From Parvularculaceae bacterium (lineage in GTDB: Bacteria > Pseudomonadota > Alphaproteobacteria > Caulobacterales > Parvularculaceae): DNA of 64,000 nt. A model generated the notes under the pieces. It saw nothing but the letters and a program-made list of their open reading frames with translations. It had not been told where the DNA came from and did not search any database. A program made the position numbers and the translations under genes. Position 1 is the stretch's first letter. Every line of letters starts with the position of its first letter. The DNA lies in assembly GCA_013389105.1 (NCBI GenBank), contig JACADZ010000022.1, positions 124,001 to 188,000 on the forward strand, in the 5' to 3' direction. Below, in pieces: positions 1-7,915 of the stretch.

Positions 1-1
1 G

Positions 2-229
2 GTTATGCCGCTGCTGGGAGCGATGGCCGGTTTCGGCATCCGCCGGCAGCGCAACCTCCTGCAGCGCGCAATTCTGGGGTCGGCCCTCGGTTTCAGCTAT
101 TTTGTTGCGGAGAACCTGATGCTCGCGCTCGGCAAGCTCGGCGTGGCTCCGGCGATGATCGGCGCTTTCTTCCCTTTCGCCATCTTCATGGTCGTCGGCT
201 TTTCGATCATTCTCGCGATGGAAAGCTGA
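2..229 (+). CDS. LptF/LptG family LPS-export permease, C-terminal fragment
   Basis: The window opens inside this gene and only the last 75 codons are visible. They contain two hydrophobic stretches joined by a short loop (the second around APAMIGAFFPFAIFMVVGFS), a layout typical of the last two membrane helices of LptF/LptG, the inner-membrane permeases of the Lpt lipopolysaccharide export ABC transporter. The ALGFSYFV and LALGKLGVAP stretches resemble LptG more than LptF. With no periplasmic domain in view the assignment rests on the tail alone. It ends 66 bases before flbT on the same strand. Confidence 0.6.
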   Translation, partial: VMPLLGAMAGFGIRRQRNLLQRAILGSALGFSYFVAENLMLALGKLGVAPAMIGAFFPFAIFMVVGFSIILAMES

Positions 230-243
230 GTTTCACGCATCGT

Positions 244-281
244 TAATGGTTGTCGCCCACGTTTATTGCAACTAATGGTTG
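244..281 (+). repeat. 9-bp direct repeats upstream of flbT
   Basis: TAATGGTTG occurs at 244-252 and again at 273-281, one period of 29 bases, in the short gap before the flbT start. Two identical copies at this spacing could be binding sites for a dimeric regulator. The second copy contains an in-frame ATG (275) that could serve as an alternative flbT start. Confidence 0.35.
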
Positions 282-295
282 CAGAGCGAGGATTC

Positions 296-724
296 ATGGC
301 CGGCCTTATCCTGAAATTGCGCCCCTACGAGGAATTTCTCATCAACGGGGTCGTCTTGCAGAACGGCGACCGCAAGACAAGGCTTCGGGTCAAGACAGAT
401 GGCGCATCGGTCCTTCGCCTGCGGCACGCCATGCGCCCCGAAGAGGCGACGACCGTCGAGCGCCGCGCCTACTATGTTGCGCAAATGGCCGTTGCGGGCG
501 AGATCAGGCCGGACGAGGCCGCCGCCATCCTGCGCAACGCCCTTGATGTCCTCAAGGCCGACTACACGGGCCGGCCTGAGATCGAGGCCGTGCATCGCGC
601 GGGCGAGGAACTGGCGGCCGGCCGCTATTATGGGGTGATGCGCCGCCTCGGCGAGTTGGTGAGACCAGGAAACGAACCGGGCGGCGAGGACGGTGGTCCG
701 CTGAGGCAGGCTCGCGCCGTCTGA
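296..724 (+). CDS. flbT: Flagellar biosynthesis repressor FlbT
   Basis: FlbT is an alphaproteobacterial post-transcriptional regulator that destabilises flagellin mRNA by acting on its 5' untranslated region, coupling filament synthesis to hook assembly (family knowledge). The 142-residue product has the family's opening (GLILKLRPYEEFLINGVVLQ), the basic patch around DRKTRLRVKT and the YYVAQMAV segment, and a normal length. I start at ATG 296, preceded by AGCGAGGA; ATG 275 and TTG 266 are in-frame alternatives. No flaF or flagellin gene is adjacent, so its targets lie elsewhere. The C-terminal 20 residues are Gly/Arg-rich and probably disordered. Confidence 0.9.
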   Translation: MAGLILKLRPYEEFLINGVVLQNGDRKTRLRVKTDGASVLRLRHAMRPEEATTVERRAYYVAQMAVAGEIRPDEAAAILRNALDVLKADYTGRPEIEAVHRAGEELAAGRYYGVMRRLGELVRPGNEPGGEDGGPLRQARAV

Positions 725-734
725 CTTCAAAACG

Positions 735-749
735 GCCCCATGATGGGGC
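735..749. repeat. Perfect inverted repeat after flbT
   Basis: GCCCCAT-G-ATGGGGC is a 7-bp perfect palindrome with a one-base centre, 11 bases past the flbT stop. It lacks a T-run, so it is not a classic intrinsic terminator; it may be an mRNA-end hairpin or an operator for the downstream gene. Confidence 0.35.
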
Positions 750-778
750 AAGGACTGCGTTCGCCTCTGGGGGTCCGC

Positions 779-1276
779 ATGACCGAGAGCTTTGCCGCAG
801 AAGGCGGATGCGACTGCGCCGCCGCCCGTTACCGGATGACGCGGCGTCCCTTGTTCGTCCATTGCTGCCATTGTCGGTGGTGCCAGCGCGAAACCGGATC
901 CGCCTTTGCGCTCAACGCCATGATCGAGTCCGAAAGCGTCGAGCTGACCCACGGCGCGACGGAGAAGATATGGACTCCCTCAGAGAGCGGACGCGGCCAG
1001 CAGATCGTTCGCTGCCGAGTGTGCCGAATTGCGCTCTGGAGCTATTACGGCGGAAGCGGCGACAAAGTGAAATTCTTGCGCGTGGGCACGCTCGACGATC
1101 CGGATCTTCTGCCTCCGGATGTTCACATCTACACCGCGTCGAAGCAGCCATGGGTGGCGCTCGACCCAAGGACGCCGTCCTTCGAGGCCTATTACGACTG
1201 GAAGTCGCTGTGGCCGGCGGAAAGCCAGGAGCGGCGCCGGGCGATGAACGGCGCTCCGTCCGAAGACGCCGGGTAA
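779..1276 (+). CDS. GFA (CENP-V/Gfa-type) zinc-binding protein
   Basis: A 165-residue member of the glutathione-dependent formaldehyde-activating (GFA) fold family. All zinc-ligand motifs are present: the CDC pair near the N-terminus, CCHCRWC followed by QRETGSAF, and CRVC in the second half. Family members either catalyse S-hydroxymethylglutathione formation or are uncharacterised; most chromosomal copies, like this one, have no proven substrate. I start at ATG 779 because it sits just before the conserved first cysteines; ATG 740 and 743 in the same frame would add a poorly conserved leader. It stands alone between flbT and mtaB on the same strand. Confidence 0.85.
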   Translation: MTESFAAEGGCDCAAARYRMTRRPLFVHCCHCRWCQRETGSAFALNAMIESESVELTHGATEKIWTPSESGRGQQIVRCRVCRIALWSYYGGSGDKVKFLRVGTLDDPDLLPPDVHIYTASKQPWVALDPRTPSFEAYYDWKSLWPAESQERRRAMNGAPSEDAG

Positions 1277-1316
1277 ACCTAGCCTGACGGCGCCGCTTCT
1301 CGTATATCGCGCGGTC

Positions 1317-2585
1317 ATGAGCATCGACGTCGTCTCGCTGGGGTGCCGGCTGAACGCCTTCGAAGGCGAGGCGATGAAGCGCCTCGCCCGGGAGGCTGGG
1401 CTTGGCCGGGCGGTGATCGTCAATTCTTGCGCGGTCACCGCCGAGGCGGTGCGCCAGACTCGGCAGACGATCCGCCGCGCCCGCAGAGAGCAGCCTGAAG
1501 CCCGCATCGTCGTCACCGGTTGCGCGGCCCAGATCGACGCCGCGGCCTTCGCCGCCATGCCTGAAGTCGATGCGGTAGTCGGCAATGATGAGAAGCTCAT
1601 CGGAGCACGCTGGCGCTCGCTGGCCAAGGGCGGCGAACGCATCCTCGTGAACGACGTCATGTCGGTTCGCTCGACGGCCCCGCAGCTGGTGGAGGCCTAT
1701 GGGGATCGCGCGCGCGCGTTCCTTCAAATCCAAAACGGATGCGACCACCGCTGCACCTTCTGCATCATCCCTTACGGCAGAGGCCCCTCGAGATCGGTTC
1801 CCGTCGGAGATGTCGTCACGGCGGCTAGACGGTTGGTCGACGAGGGTCACGCAGAAATCGTGCTGACCGGCGTCGATATCACCTCCTATGGCGCCGATCT
1901 CGAAGGCGCGCCGACGCTGGGCATGCTGGTGGAGCGGCTGCTCATCGCGGCGCCGAAGCTTGTGAGGCTAAGGCTTTCTTCGGTCGACGGCGCGGAGATG
2001 GACCCCCGGCTCGTCGACCTGATCGCGTCGGAAACTCGACTGGCGCCGCATCTGCACCTCTCGCTGCAGTCAGGCGACGACATGATCCTGAAACGGATGA
2101 AGCGACGTCACCGTCGCACGGAGGCGATCAGCTTCTGCCGAAACCTTCGCGCACGTCGGCCCGACATTGCGTTCGGGGCGGACCTGATCGCGGGCTTTCC
2201 AACTGAAACCGACGAAATGTTCGGGCGGAGCGTCTTGCTGATCGAGGAAGCGGGGCTCAATTTCGTCCATGTTTTCCCCTATTCGCCAAGGCCCGGCACG
2301 CCCGCGGCGCGCATGCCGCAGCTGGACCGAGCAATCGTAAAGTCACGCGCCGCCCGTCTGCGCGAGGCTGCATCGGCGGCGCTGGTCCGCTTTCTCGACG
2401 ATCAGATCGGAAAACGCGCCGACGCCGTGATCGAGACCGGCGGCCGCATCCGGCTCCCGAATTTCGCCGTGGGCAAGCTATCGGCGCCCTCAGGCGCGCC
2501 AGGCGCCGTCATCCGGGTTGAGATTCTCGCGCGCAGGGGCGATGAGCTGGTCGCTGCGCCCGTTCATGCGAAAGAAGCCGCCTGA
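1317..2585 (+). CDS. mtaB: tRNA t6A37 methylthiotransferase MtaB
   Basis: A radical-SAM enzyme converting t6A to ms2t6A at position 37 of ANN-decoding tRNAs. The 422-residue product has the three cysteines of the N-terminal UPF0004 cluster (C10, C38, C69) and the radical-SAM CxxxCxxC motif at C142/C146/C149 in GCDHRCTFCIIPYGRG, followed by the family's LTGVDITSYG and HLSLQSG segments. The C-terminal TRAM-like domain is short and diverged. The start at 1317 follows a weak leader. Its stop overlaps the ftsY start (ATGA at 2585), so the two are translationally coupled. Confidence 0.93.
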   Translation: MSIDVVSLGCRLNAFEGEAMKRLAREAGLGRAVIVNSCAVTAEAVRQTRQTIRRARREQPEARIVVTGCAAQIDAAAFAAMPEVDAVVGNDEKLIGARWRSLAKGGERILVNDVMSVRSTAPQLVEAYGDRARAFLQIQNGCDHRCTFCIIPYGRGPSRSVPVGDVVTAARRLVDEGHAEIVLTGVDITSYGADLEGAPTLGMLVERLLIAAPKLVRLRLSSVDGAEMDPRLVDLIASETRLAPHLHLSLQSGDDMILKRMKRRHRRTEAISFCRNLRARRPDIAFGADLIAGFPTETDEMFGRSVLLIEEAGLNFVHVFPYSPRPGTPAARMPQLDRAIVKSRAARLREAASAALVRFLDDQIGKRADAVIETGGRIRLPNFAVGKLSAPSGAPGAVIRVEILARRGDELVAAPVHAKEAA

Positions 2586-3670
2586 TGGCGAAAGGATTTC
2601 TCACCGGGCTTTTCGGGCGCAAGCCATTGGGCGGCGATGCGGCGGCGACGGCCGATCGCCCGGATGCATCGCCGGCGGCCGCACCCGTTCCGCCGGTTCA
2701 CGAGCCCGCCGACCGCAACGATAGGGGCGAACCGGCGCGAAAGGGCTTCTTCGCGCGCCTCGCCGACGGGTTGTCGAAGACCTCCTCCAAGCTCTCTGGC
2801 GACGTCGCAGCGCTGTTCAACAAGCGAAAGCTGGACGCCGCGACGCTTGAGGAACTCGAGGAAATTCTCATCGCCGCGGATCTTGGTCTCCCCGCCGCAG
2901 TGCGGGTGGTCGAGGCCCTGGCAAAAGACCGTTTCGAAAGAGAAATATCGGACGTTGACGTTCGCGCGGCTCTCGCTCGAGAAGTAGCGCGCACGCTGGC
3001 GGAGTTCGAGCGACCGCTTCTTGTCGATCGCAACCGGCGCCCGTTCGTCATCCTGATGGTGGGCGTCAACGGGTCCGGCAAGACAACGACGATTGGCAAG
3101 CTCGCAGAGAAGTTCCGACGAGAGGGGCGCTCGGTCGTGATCGCGGCCGGCGACACGTTTCGGGCGGCTGCCATTGAGCAGTTGCAGGTCTGGGGCGCGC
3201 GGGCCGGCGCCGAGGTCGTTTCTCGGGCAGTTGGTGCAGACGCGGCGGGGCTGGCCTTCGATGCGCTGAAAGCGGCCCGCGACGCCGGCGCCGAGGTCCT
3301 CCTCATCGACACCGCCGGCCGTCTGCAGAATCGCAAAGAGCTGATGGATGAACTCGCGAAGATCGTCCGAGTGCTCAAAAAGATCGACCCCGACGCGCCG
3401 CACGCGACGATCCTGACGCTCGACGCCACAGTCGGCCAAAATGCGCTCGCCCAGGCCGAAGCCTTCAAGGAGATCGCCGGCGTGAATGGTCTCATCATGA
3501 CCAAGCTCGACGGTACGGCGCGGGGCGGCATTCTGGTCGCAATCGCGGAGAAGCATAAGATACCGGTTCACTTCATCGGAGTCGGAGAAGCCGTCGATGA
3601 CTTGCAGCCCTTCCACGCCGAGACTTTCGCCCGCGCGATCGCCGGGCTCCCGCCGGCTCCGGCGGCCTGA
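2585..3670 (+). CDS. ftsY: Signal recognition particle receptor FtsY
   Basis: The GTPase receptor that docks SRP-ribosome complexes at the inner membrane for co-translational insertion. After a Pro/Ala-rich linker of about 50 residues comes the four-helix N domain (from about 52), then the G domain with P-loop GVNGSGKTTT (160-169), DTAGR (242-246) and TKLD (306-309). The length of 361 is normal for alphaproteobacteria, whose acidic A domain is short. It overlaps mtaB by one base and abuts yciB directly (stop 3668-3670, next ATG 3671), so the three genes form a tight operon. Confidence 0.95.
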   Translation: MAKGFLTGLFGRKPLGGDAAATADRPDASPAAAPVPPVHEPADRNDRGEPARKGFFARLADGLSKTSSKLSGDVAALFNKRKLDAATLEELEEILIAADLGLPAAVRVVEALAKDRFEREISDVDVRAALAREVARTLAEFERPLLVDRNRRPFVILMVGVNGSGKTTTIGKLAEKFRREGRSVVIAAGDTFRAAAIEQLQVWGARAGAEVVSRAVGADAAGLAFDALKAARDAGAEVLLIDTAGRLQNRKELMDELAKIVRVLKKIDPDAPHATILTLDATVGQNALAQAEAFKEIAGVNGLIMTKLDGTARGGILVAIAEKHKIPVHFIGVGEAVDDLQPFHAETFARAIAGLPPAPAA

Positions 3671-4363
3671 ATGAGCGGGCCGGAAAAACGCAGGCTCTCG
3701 GGCCGGGCGAAATTCCTCGTGGATTTCGGCCCGCTTGCAGTTTTTTTCATTGCCTATTTTTTCGGTCGGCCGCTGGCCTCTGTCGCTGGCGGTTTCGTCG
3801 GCCGCGACTGGAGCATCCCTGAGGGCGAGGAAATATATCTCGCCATGGGCGCCTTCATGCCGGTGTTCGCCGTCGTCTTCGTCTACAGCGTGGTAAAGGA
3901 GCGACGCGTGGCGCCGATGCTGGGCGTCTCAGGCGCGGTTATCGCCGTCCTCGGCGGCCTCGCCTTCATCTTGCACGACCGCACCTTCATTTTCCTGAAG
4001 CCGACCATCGTCTACTCCCTCTTTGCGGTCGCCCTCGCCGCCGGGCTCGCAACCGGCCGGAACTTCCTGAAGACGCTGTTCGACGGGGCTCTGCACATGG
4101 AAGACGCGGCCTGGCGGATCCTAACCAAGCGTTTCGCCGGGTGTTTCGCCGTCCTCGCGCTCGCAAACGAAGTCGCCTGGCGCTACCTCATGAGGGACTG
4201 TGATTTCACTGCTGAAGCGCGCTGTCCCGGCGAGCCTGCCTGGGTAAACCTGAAAGTCTGGGGGTTCACAGGCGCCTACCTTGCGTTCTGCGTCGCACAG
4301 GCGCCGTTTCTGGCGAAGCACAGCCGTCAGGGACCTCAAAGTCCCTCGATCGGGTTGGAATAG
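3671..4363 (+). CDS. yciB: Septation/intracellular septation protein YciB (IspZ)
   Basis: An inner-membrane protein of the YciB/IspZ family, implicated in cell-envelope synthesis and septation through contacts with elongation and division proteins (family knowledge). The 230-residue product has about six hydrophobic segments and the signature runs LVDFGPLAVFFIAYF near the start, KPTIVYSLFA in the middle and WRILTKRFAGCF in the second half. It is longer than the E. coli form by an N-terminal basic leader and a loop with two cysteines. It begins one base after ftsY ends. Its last 28 bases overlap the convergent Nudix gene. Confidence 0.9.
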   Translation: MSGPEKRRLSGRAKFLVDFGPLAVFFIAYFFGRPLASVAGGFVGRDWSIPEGEEIYLAMGAFMPVFAVVFVYSVVKERRVAPMLGVSGAVIAVLGGLAFILHDRTFIFLKPTIVYSLFAVALAAGLATGRNFLKTLFDGALHMEDAAWRILTKRFAGCFAVLALANEVAWRYLMRDCDFTAEARCPGEPAWVNLKVWGFTGAYLAFCVAQAPFLAKHSRQGPQSPSIGLE

Positions 4364-4869
4364 GGCGGAAAATCGGACCTGTCGCGACTTTCGCGATGGT
4401 GACGCAGCGCCCAGTGCACTGTCGGGAAGGCGATATCCGGCCACGGAATGTCGTCCCAGGCGAAGAGTCGGACCTCGAGGCTTTCGGGTCCGGGAGCGAT
4501 GATGTCGTCTCTCAACTCGGCGCGATAAATGATCTGCACCTGACCGATGCGGGACACGGAGTAAACGGCAAGCAGCCGATCGATCGAAATATGAGCCGCG
4601 GCCTCCTCCGCGGCTTCACGCACGGCCCCTTCCTCCGCAGTTTCCCCCAATTCGAGATAGCCCGCCGGCAACGTCCAGAAGCCCTTGCGCGGCTCGATGG
4701 CGCGCCGGCACAACAAGATGCGACCGGACCGCTCTACTACCGAACCGACGACAAGTTTGGGATTTCTGTAGTCGATGAAACCGCAATGAGCGCATACGGC
4801 GCGTTCGCGATCTTCGGCAGGCGGAATACGCATGTCGAAGGCCGGCTCAAGTGCGGGTTTGTCGGCCAC
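4336..4869 (-). CDS. Nudix hydrolase with CxxC N-terminus
   Basis: A Nudix pyrophosphohydrolase of 177 residues. The Nudix box reads GYLELGETAEEGAVREAAEE, matching Gx5Ex7REUxEE. Upstream lie one CxxC (CAHCG) and the NPKLVVGSV strand typical of the zinc-ribbon/ADP-ribose-type Nudix subgroup, though only one cysteine pair is present, so a full ribbon is doubtful. The substrate is unknown. I choose GTG 4869 because a strong AAGGAGG lies 7 bases upstream; a TTG at 4914 in the same frame has no such site. It is convergent with yciB and overlaps its end. Confidence 0.85.
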   Translation of the reverse strand: MADKPALEPAFDMRIPPAEDRERAVCAHCGFIDYRNPKLVVGSVVERSGRILLCRRAIEPRKGFWTLPAGYLELGETAEEGAVREAAEEAAAHISIDRLLAVYSVSRIGQVQIIYRAELRDDIIAPGPESLEVRLFAWDDIPWPDIAFPTVHWALRHHRESRDRSDFPPYSNPIEGL

Positions 4870-5115
4870 GATCTTGCCTCCTTCATCAGGTCGGACTGCG
4901 GAATATCCGTCCAAGGCGCTTTCGCGCCATCGGCTGAATTTATCGATAGACGGATCATCGGCAATCCTCTATGTAGCCGCTCCAGCGCGCCGCCGTCGCT
5001 ACGCGGCGCCAGCTTGGGAGACGGCCGAAAACCGGGTTGCGCGCTCTCCTAAAGCGTTCTCGGGAACGCCGCCGGCGGTTGAGCGCCGGGGCGAAACTAA
5101 ACGGAGATGCTCCAG

Positions 5116-5631
5116 ATGGCTTTTTCACTCAAGAACTCGCCGGGCCACCTACTTCGCCGGGCGCAGCAATACGCTAACGACCTCTACGCCAAGGAGGTCG
5201 GCGCCAGCGGCCCGACGCCGCGGCAGTTCGAAGTGCTTTATTCAGTCGCTCAGAATGAGGGCCTCAGCCAGACAGATCTCGTCCGTGCAACCGGCATTGA
5301 TCGCTCGACTCTCGCCGACATGATCGCCCGCATGCTGAAAAAGGGCTTGCTGTCTCGCAGTCGAACCAAGGAAGACGCCCGCGCCAACGCCGTATCCATC
5401 ACGGCGTCAGGCAAGCGGATGCTGTCGTCGGCGCAGAGCGCCGTGAACAGGGCCGAGGCTGGCACGCTCGGCGTGTTGCCGGCGGCACAGCGCGGCGCCT
5501 TCATGAAGGCGCTGTCCGCCTACGCCGATGCCCTCGACAGGATGGAAGCCAGCATGGGCGACAGCCCGCGCGGCGGCCGAAAGGCAAAAAAGGGCAAAGC
5601 CAAAACCAAGCGCAAGGCCAAGCGCCGCTAA
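5116..5631 (+). CDS. MarR-family transcriptional regulator with basic tail
   Basis: A 171-residue winged-helix regulator. The MarR core is recognisable: the PTPRQFEVLYSVAQ helix, the recognition region LVRATGIDRSTLADMIARML and the wing SRTKEDARANAVSIT. The C-terminus (about the last 25 residues) is almost all Lys/Arg/Gly, resembling histone H1-like tails and unusual for MarR proteins; it may add non-specific DNA affinity. I start at ATG 5116 because CGGAG (5102-5106) lies 9 bases upstream; ATG 5107 directly abuts that site and is unlikely. No divergent partner gene reveals its target. It ends at a strong intrinsic terminator. Confidence 0.88.
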   Translation: MAFSLKNSPGHLLRRAQQYANDLYAKEVGASGPTPRQFEVLYSVAQNEGLSQTDLVRATGIDRSTLADMIARMLKKGLLSRSRTKEDARANAVSITASGKRMLSSAQSAVNRAEAGTLGVLPAAQRGAFMKALSAYADALDRMEASMGDSPRGGRKAKKGKAKTKRKAKRR

Positions 5632-5652
5632 CTCCCACGGTCGATTGACAGA

Positions 5653-5681
5653 AGCGGTGCGTTAGCGCCGCTTTTCTTTTT
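5653..5681 (+). terminator. Intrinsic terminator of the MarR gene
   Basis: An 8-bp stem (AGCGGTGC with GCGCCGCT, one T-G pair) and a GTTA loop are followed by CTTTTCTTTT-type U-tract. It starts 21 bases after the MarR stop. Its right arm overlaps the last codons of the convergent RNA methyltransferase gene. Confidence 0.75.
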
Positions 5682-6183
5682 GCACAGCCCGCCACTCGTC
5701 GAAGCGCGGGGGACCGCCCGCACGCACCGGGCGCGGCGGATATCCGCCGACTGAGAGAACGCGATCATACATGACGAGGGCGGCGGCCACCGAAAGGTTG
5801 ACGCAAAATTTCGTGGGGATCTTCACGAGATGCGCACAGGCGGATTTTGCGGTCGGCGAGAGGTCGCCTTTCTCCGGTCCAAGCACATAGGCGGCGTTTG
5901 GCGGATGCTTGAAGCTCGGAAGGTCGGTCGCTTCGGGATCGAGTTCGACGCCGACAAGCGCGCAGCCTTTCGGCAAGCGCAGCTCCTCCACGGACCCCCA
6001 CTCATATAGCGGGACATGCCCTTCCGTGCGAGACGTGTCGGCGTGACGGACGTCGCGCGACCTATGATGTGCGCCGATTGTAAACACGAAGCTCGCGCCG
6101 AAGGCATGCGCCGTACGGAGCACCGCGCCGAGGTTCATGGCCTTTGAGATGCGCTCGGCGCCGACCCCGAAATAGCCCCGCAT
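5662..6183 (-). CDS. SPOUT (TrmH/SpoU-type) RNA methyltransferase
   Basis: A 173-residue protein made of the SPOUT catalytic domain only. The three SpoU motifs are visible: motif 1 around NLGAVLRTAHAFGA, motif 2 VLGPEKGDLS, and motif 3 NLSVAAALVMYDR, which form the trefoil-knot SAM site. It probably 2'-O-methylates a tRNA or rRNA ribose; the particular RNA cannot be told from sequence because it lacks the substrate-binding N-terminal domain of TrmB/RlmB-type enzymes. The start is ATG 6183, close to motif 1. Its 3' end is embedded in the MarR terminator. Confidence 0.85.
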   Translation of the reverse strand: MRGYFGVGAERISKAMNLGAVLRTAHAFGASFVFTIGAHHRSRDVRHADTSRTEGHVPLYEWGSVEELRLPKGCALVGVELDPEATDLPSFKHPPNAAYVLGPEKGDLSPTAKSACAHLVKIPTKFCVNLSVAAALVMYDRVLSVGGYPPRPVRAGGPPRFDEWRAVQKEKRR

Positions 6184-6279
6184 AGCAGCACCAGCCCTTA
6201 GCTTTCGCCCGCGTTAAGCCGCGGCTTTCCTGCGGCAGTCAAGTGGACGTCGAGGCCGGTTTCGGGGCATTCTGGCGGC

Positions 6280-6780
6280 ATGGACGATGACAGGCCGGCC
6301 GCGCCCGAAGACGGACGCCTCAAATTCCTGCTGATCGCCGATGACTGCGACGAAGCGCGCCTCGCGGCCTATTTCATGGCGCGCCGTGCCCGGCATTCGA
6401 ATTCGGCGGTCACCTTGCTGCATGTCGTGGAGCCGCCGGAGCTTGGCCATTGGGCGACGGTGGCCGAGACGATGCGGGCCGAAGCGCATGAGAGGGGCGA
6501 GGCCTGTCTCGCCGAATTCGCCGCCATCGTCGAAGCCGAACTCGGTGAGCGTCCTGAGACCCTTATCCGCGAGGGTCGGCGCGCCGAGGAGATATCGCGT
6601 CTCATCGGCGAAGATCCCAAAGTCGCGCTCCTGTTCCTCGGCGCTTCGGCAGGTCCGGACGGGCCGGGACCCCTTGTCGCCGCGCTCGCGAGCAAGCCCG
6701 CCTACCTGGGGTCGCGCCCGATTCCGGTCGTGGTTGTTCCGGGCTCGGTGACGCGCGACGATCTGAAGGTCATCTCATGA
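6280..6780 (+). CDS. Universal stress protein (UspA family)
   Basis: A cytoplasmic single-domain Usp of 166 residues. The first strand LKFLLIADDCDEAR with its aspartates and the central ALLFLGAS segment fit the Usp alpha/beta fold, but the usual GxxGx9G(S/T) ATP loop is blurred (LGASAGPDGPGPL), so ATP binding is uncertain. The ending IPVVVVPGS is typical of the last strand. ATG 6280 is the first start. The stop overlaps the start of the next gene by 4 bases (ATGA 6777-6780), implying translational coupling with the kynureninase-like enzyme. Confidence 0.85.
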   Translation: MDDDRPAAPEDGRLKFLLIADDCDEARLAAYFMARRARHSNSAVTLLHVVEPPELGHWATVAETMRAEAHERGEACLAEFAAIVEAELGERPETLIREGRRAEEISRLIGEDPKVALLFLGASAGPDGPGPLVAALASKPAYLGSRPIPVVVVPGSVTRDDLKVIS

Positions 6781-7910
6781 CCACGGCGCTTGATTTGGGC
6801 GCCGCACGCGCGGCGTTTCTGATGCCCGACGGTCCGTATTTCCTGTCGCACTCCATCGGACTGCAGCCGCAGGCGGCAGCCAAGGCGATCGAGCGGCAGT
6901 TCCTTGCGCCGTGGCAGGGAGCGGCGGTCGATGTCTGGGATCACTGGCTCGCTGCGGTGGACAAGTTCAAGGCGGCGCTTGCGACAGTGATCGGCGCCGC
7001 CGCCGGCGACATTTGTCCGCAGACGAATATTTCGAGCGCCCTCACCAAGATCGTCTTCTCGCTTCCCGAACGCGCCCGCAGGCGGAAGATCGTTCTCACC
7101 GAGGACGATTTTCCAACAGTCGGCTTTGTTGCGGCGCAGGCGCGCCGTCTCGGTTATGACGTGCTCCTGCTGCCTGGCGGGCCCCGGCTCGCCGACATCG
7201 ACGCATGGTCGCCTGCGTTCCATGACGACGTGCAGCTTGTCATCGCCACGCATGTTTTCTCGAATACTTCCGTCAAGTCGCCAGCTGCCGAAATCGCCCG
7301 CCGCGCCCATGAGCGCGGCGTATTTTCCGTGCTCGACATCGCTCAGTCCGCCGGCGCCGTTCCGATTGATCTTTCGGCTTGGCGACCGGACTTCGCGGTC
7401 GGCACGTCGGTCAAGTATCTTTGCGGTGGTCCCGGCGCCTGTTTTCTGTGGGCTGAGGAAGATACCGCGGCGCGCTGCTCCCCCATCGATGTCGGCTGGT
7501 TCAGCCACGAAGCGCCCTTTGAATTCGACATCCGGAATTTCCGCTACGCGAGGGGCGCCCAGCGCTACTGGGGCGGCACGCCCTCGGTTGCGCCGTTTGC
7601 GGTCGCCGCCGCCGGACTTGAGATCATTTCGCGTTTCGGCGTCGACGCGATCTTCGAGCACAATCAGGCTTTGCTGTCCGTTTTGATCGGAGCGCTTCCT
7701 CAAGGGTCGCTGCTCTCGCACGGCCGCGCCGGCGAGCGCGGCTCCGCGGCCGTGATCAAGGTCAAGAATCCTGCCGGCGCCTCCCGCGCGCTGGCGCAAG
7801 CCGGGATCCGGCATGATCAGCGGATGGGCGGGGTCAGGCTATCGACGCACCTCTACGACGGACCGGAAGATGTTTCCCGCTTGCTCGACGTTCTTATACG
7901 GGAAATGTAG
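6777..7910 (+). CDS. Kynureninase-like PLP enzyme (aminotransferase class V fold)
   Basis: A fold-type I PLP enzyme of 377 residues that most resembles kynureninase (L-kynurenine to anthranilate and alanine). The PLP-binding lysine is K213 in GTSVKYLCGGPG, very like kynureninase's SYKYLNGGPG, and the cofactor aspartate lies in VLDIAQSAGAVPIDL. The substrate is not certain: the usual DLAHS is DIAQS here, and no kynA/kynB is adjacent. It is coupled to a universal stress protein, an odd partner. Kynureninase or a cysteine-desulfurase-like relative are the main options. Confidence 0.78.
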   Translation: MTTALDLGAARAAFLMPDGPYFLSHSIGLQPQAAAKAIERQFLAPWQGAAVDVWDHWLAAVDKFKAALATVIGAAAGDICPQTNISSALTKIVFSLPERARRRKIVLTEDDFPTVGFVAAQARRLGYDVLLLPGGPRLADIDAWSPAFHDDVQLVIATHVFSNTSVKSPAAEIARRAHERGVFSVLDIAQSAGAVPIDLSAWRPDFAVGTSVKYLCGGPGACFLWAEEDTAARCSPIDVGWFSHEAPFEFDIRNFRYARGAQRYWGGTPSVAPFAVAAAGLEIISRFGVDAIFEHNQALLSVLIGALPQGSLLSHGRAGERGSAAVIKVKNPAGASRALAQAGIRHDQRMGGVRLSTHLYDGPEDVSRLLDVLIREM

Positions 7911-7915
7911 CCGCA

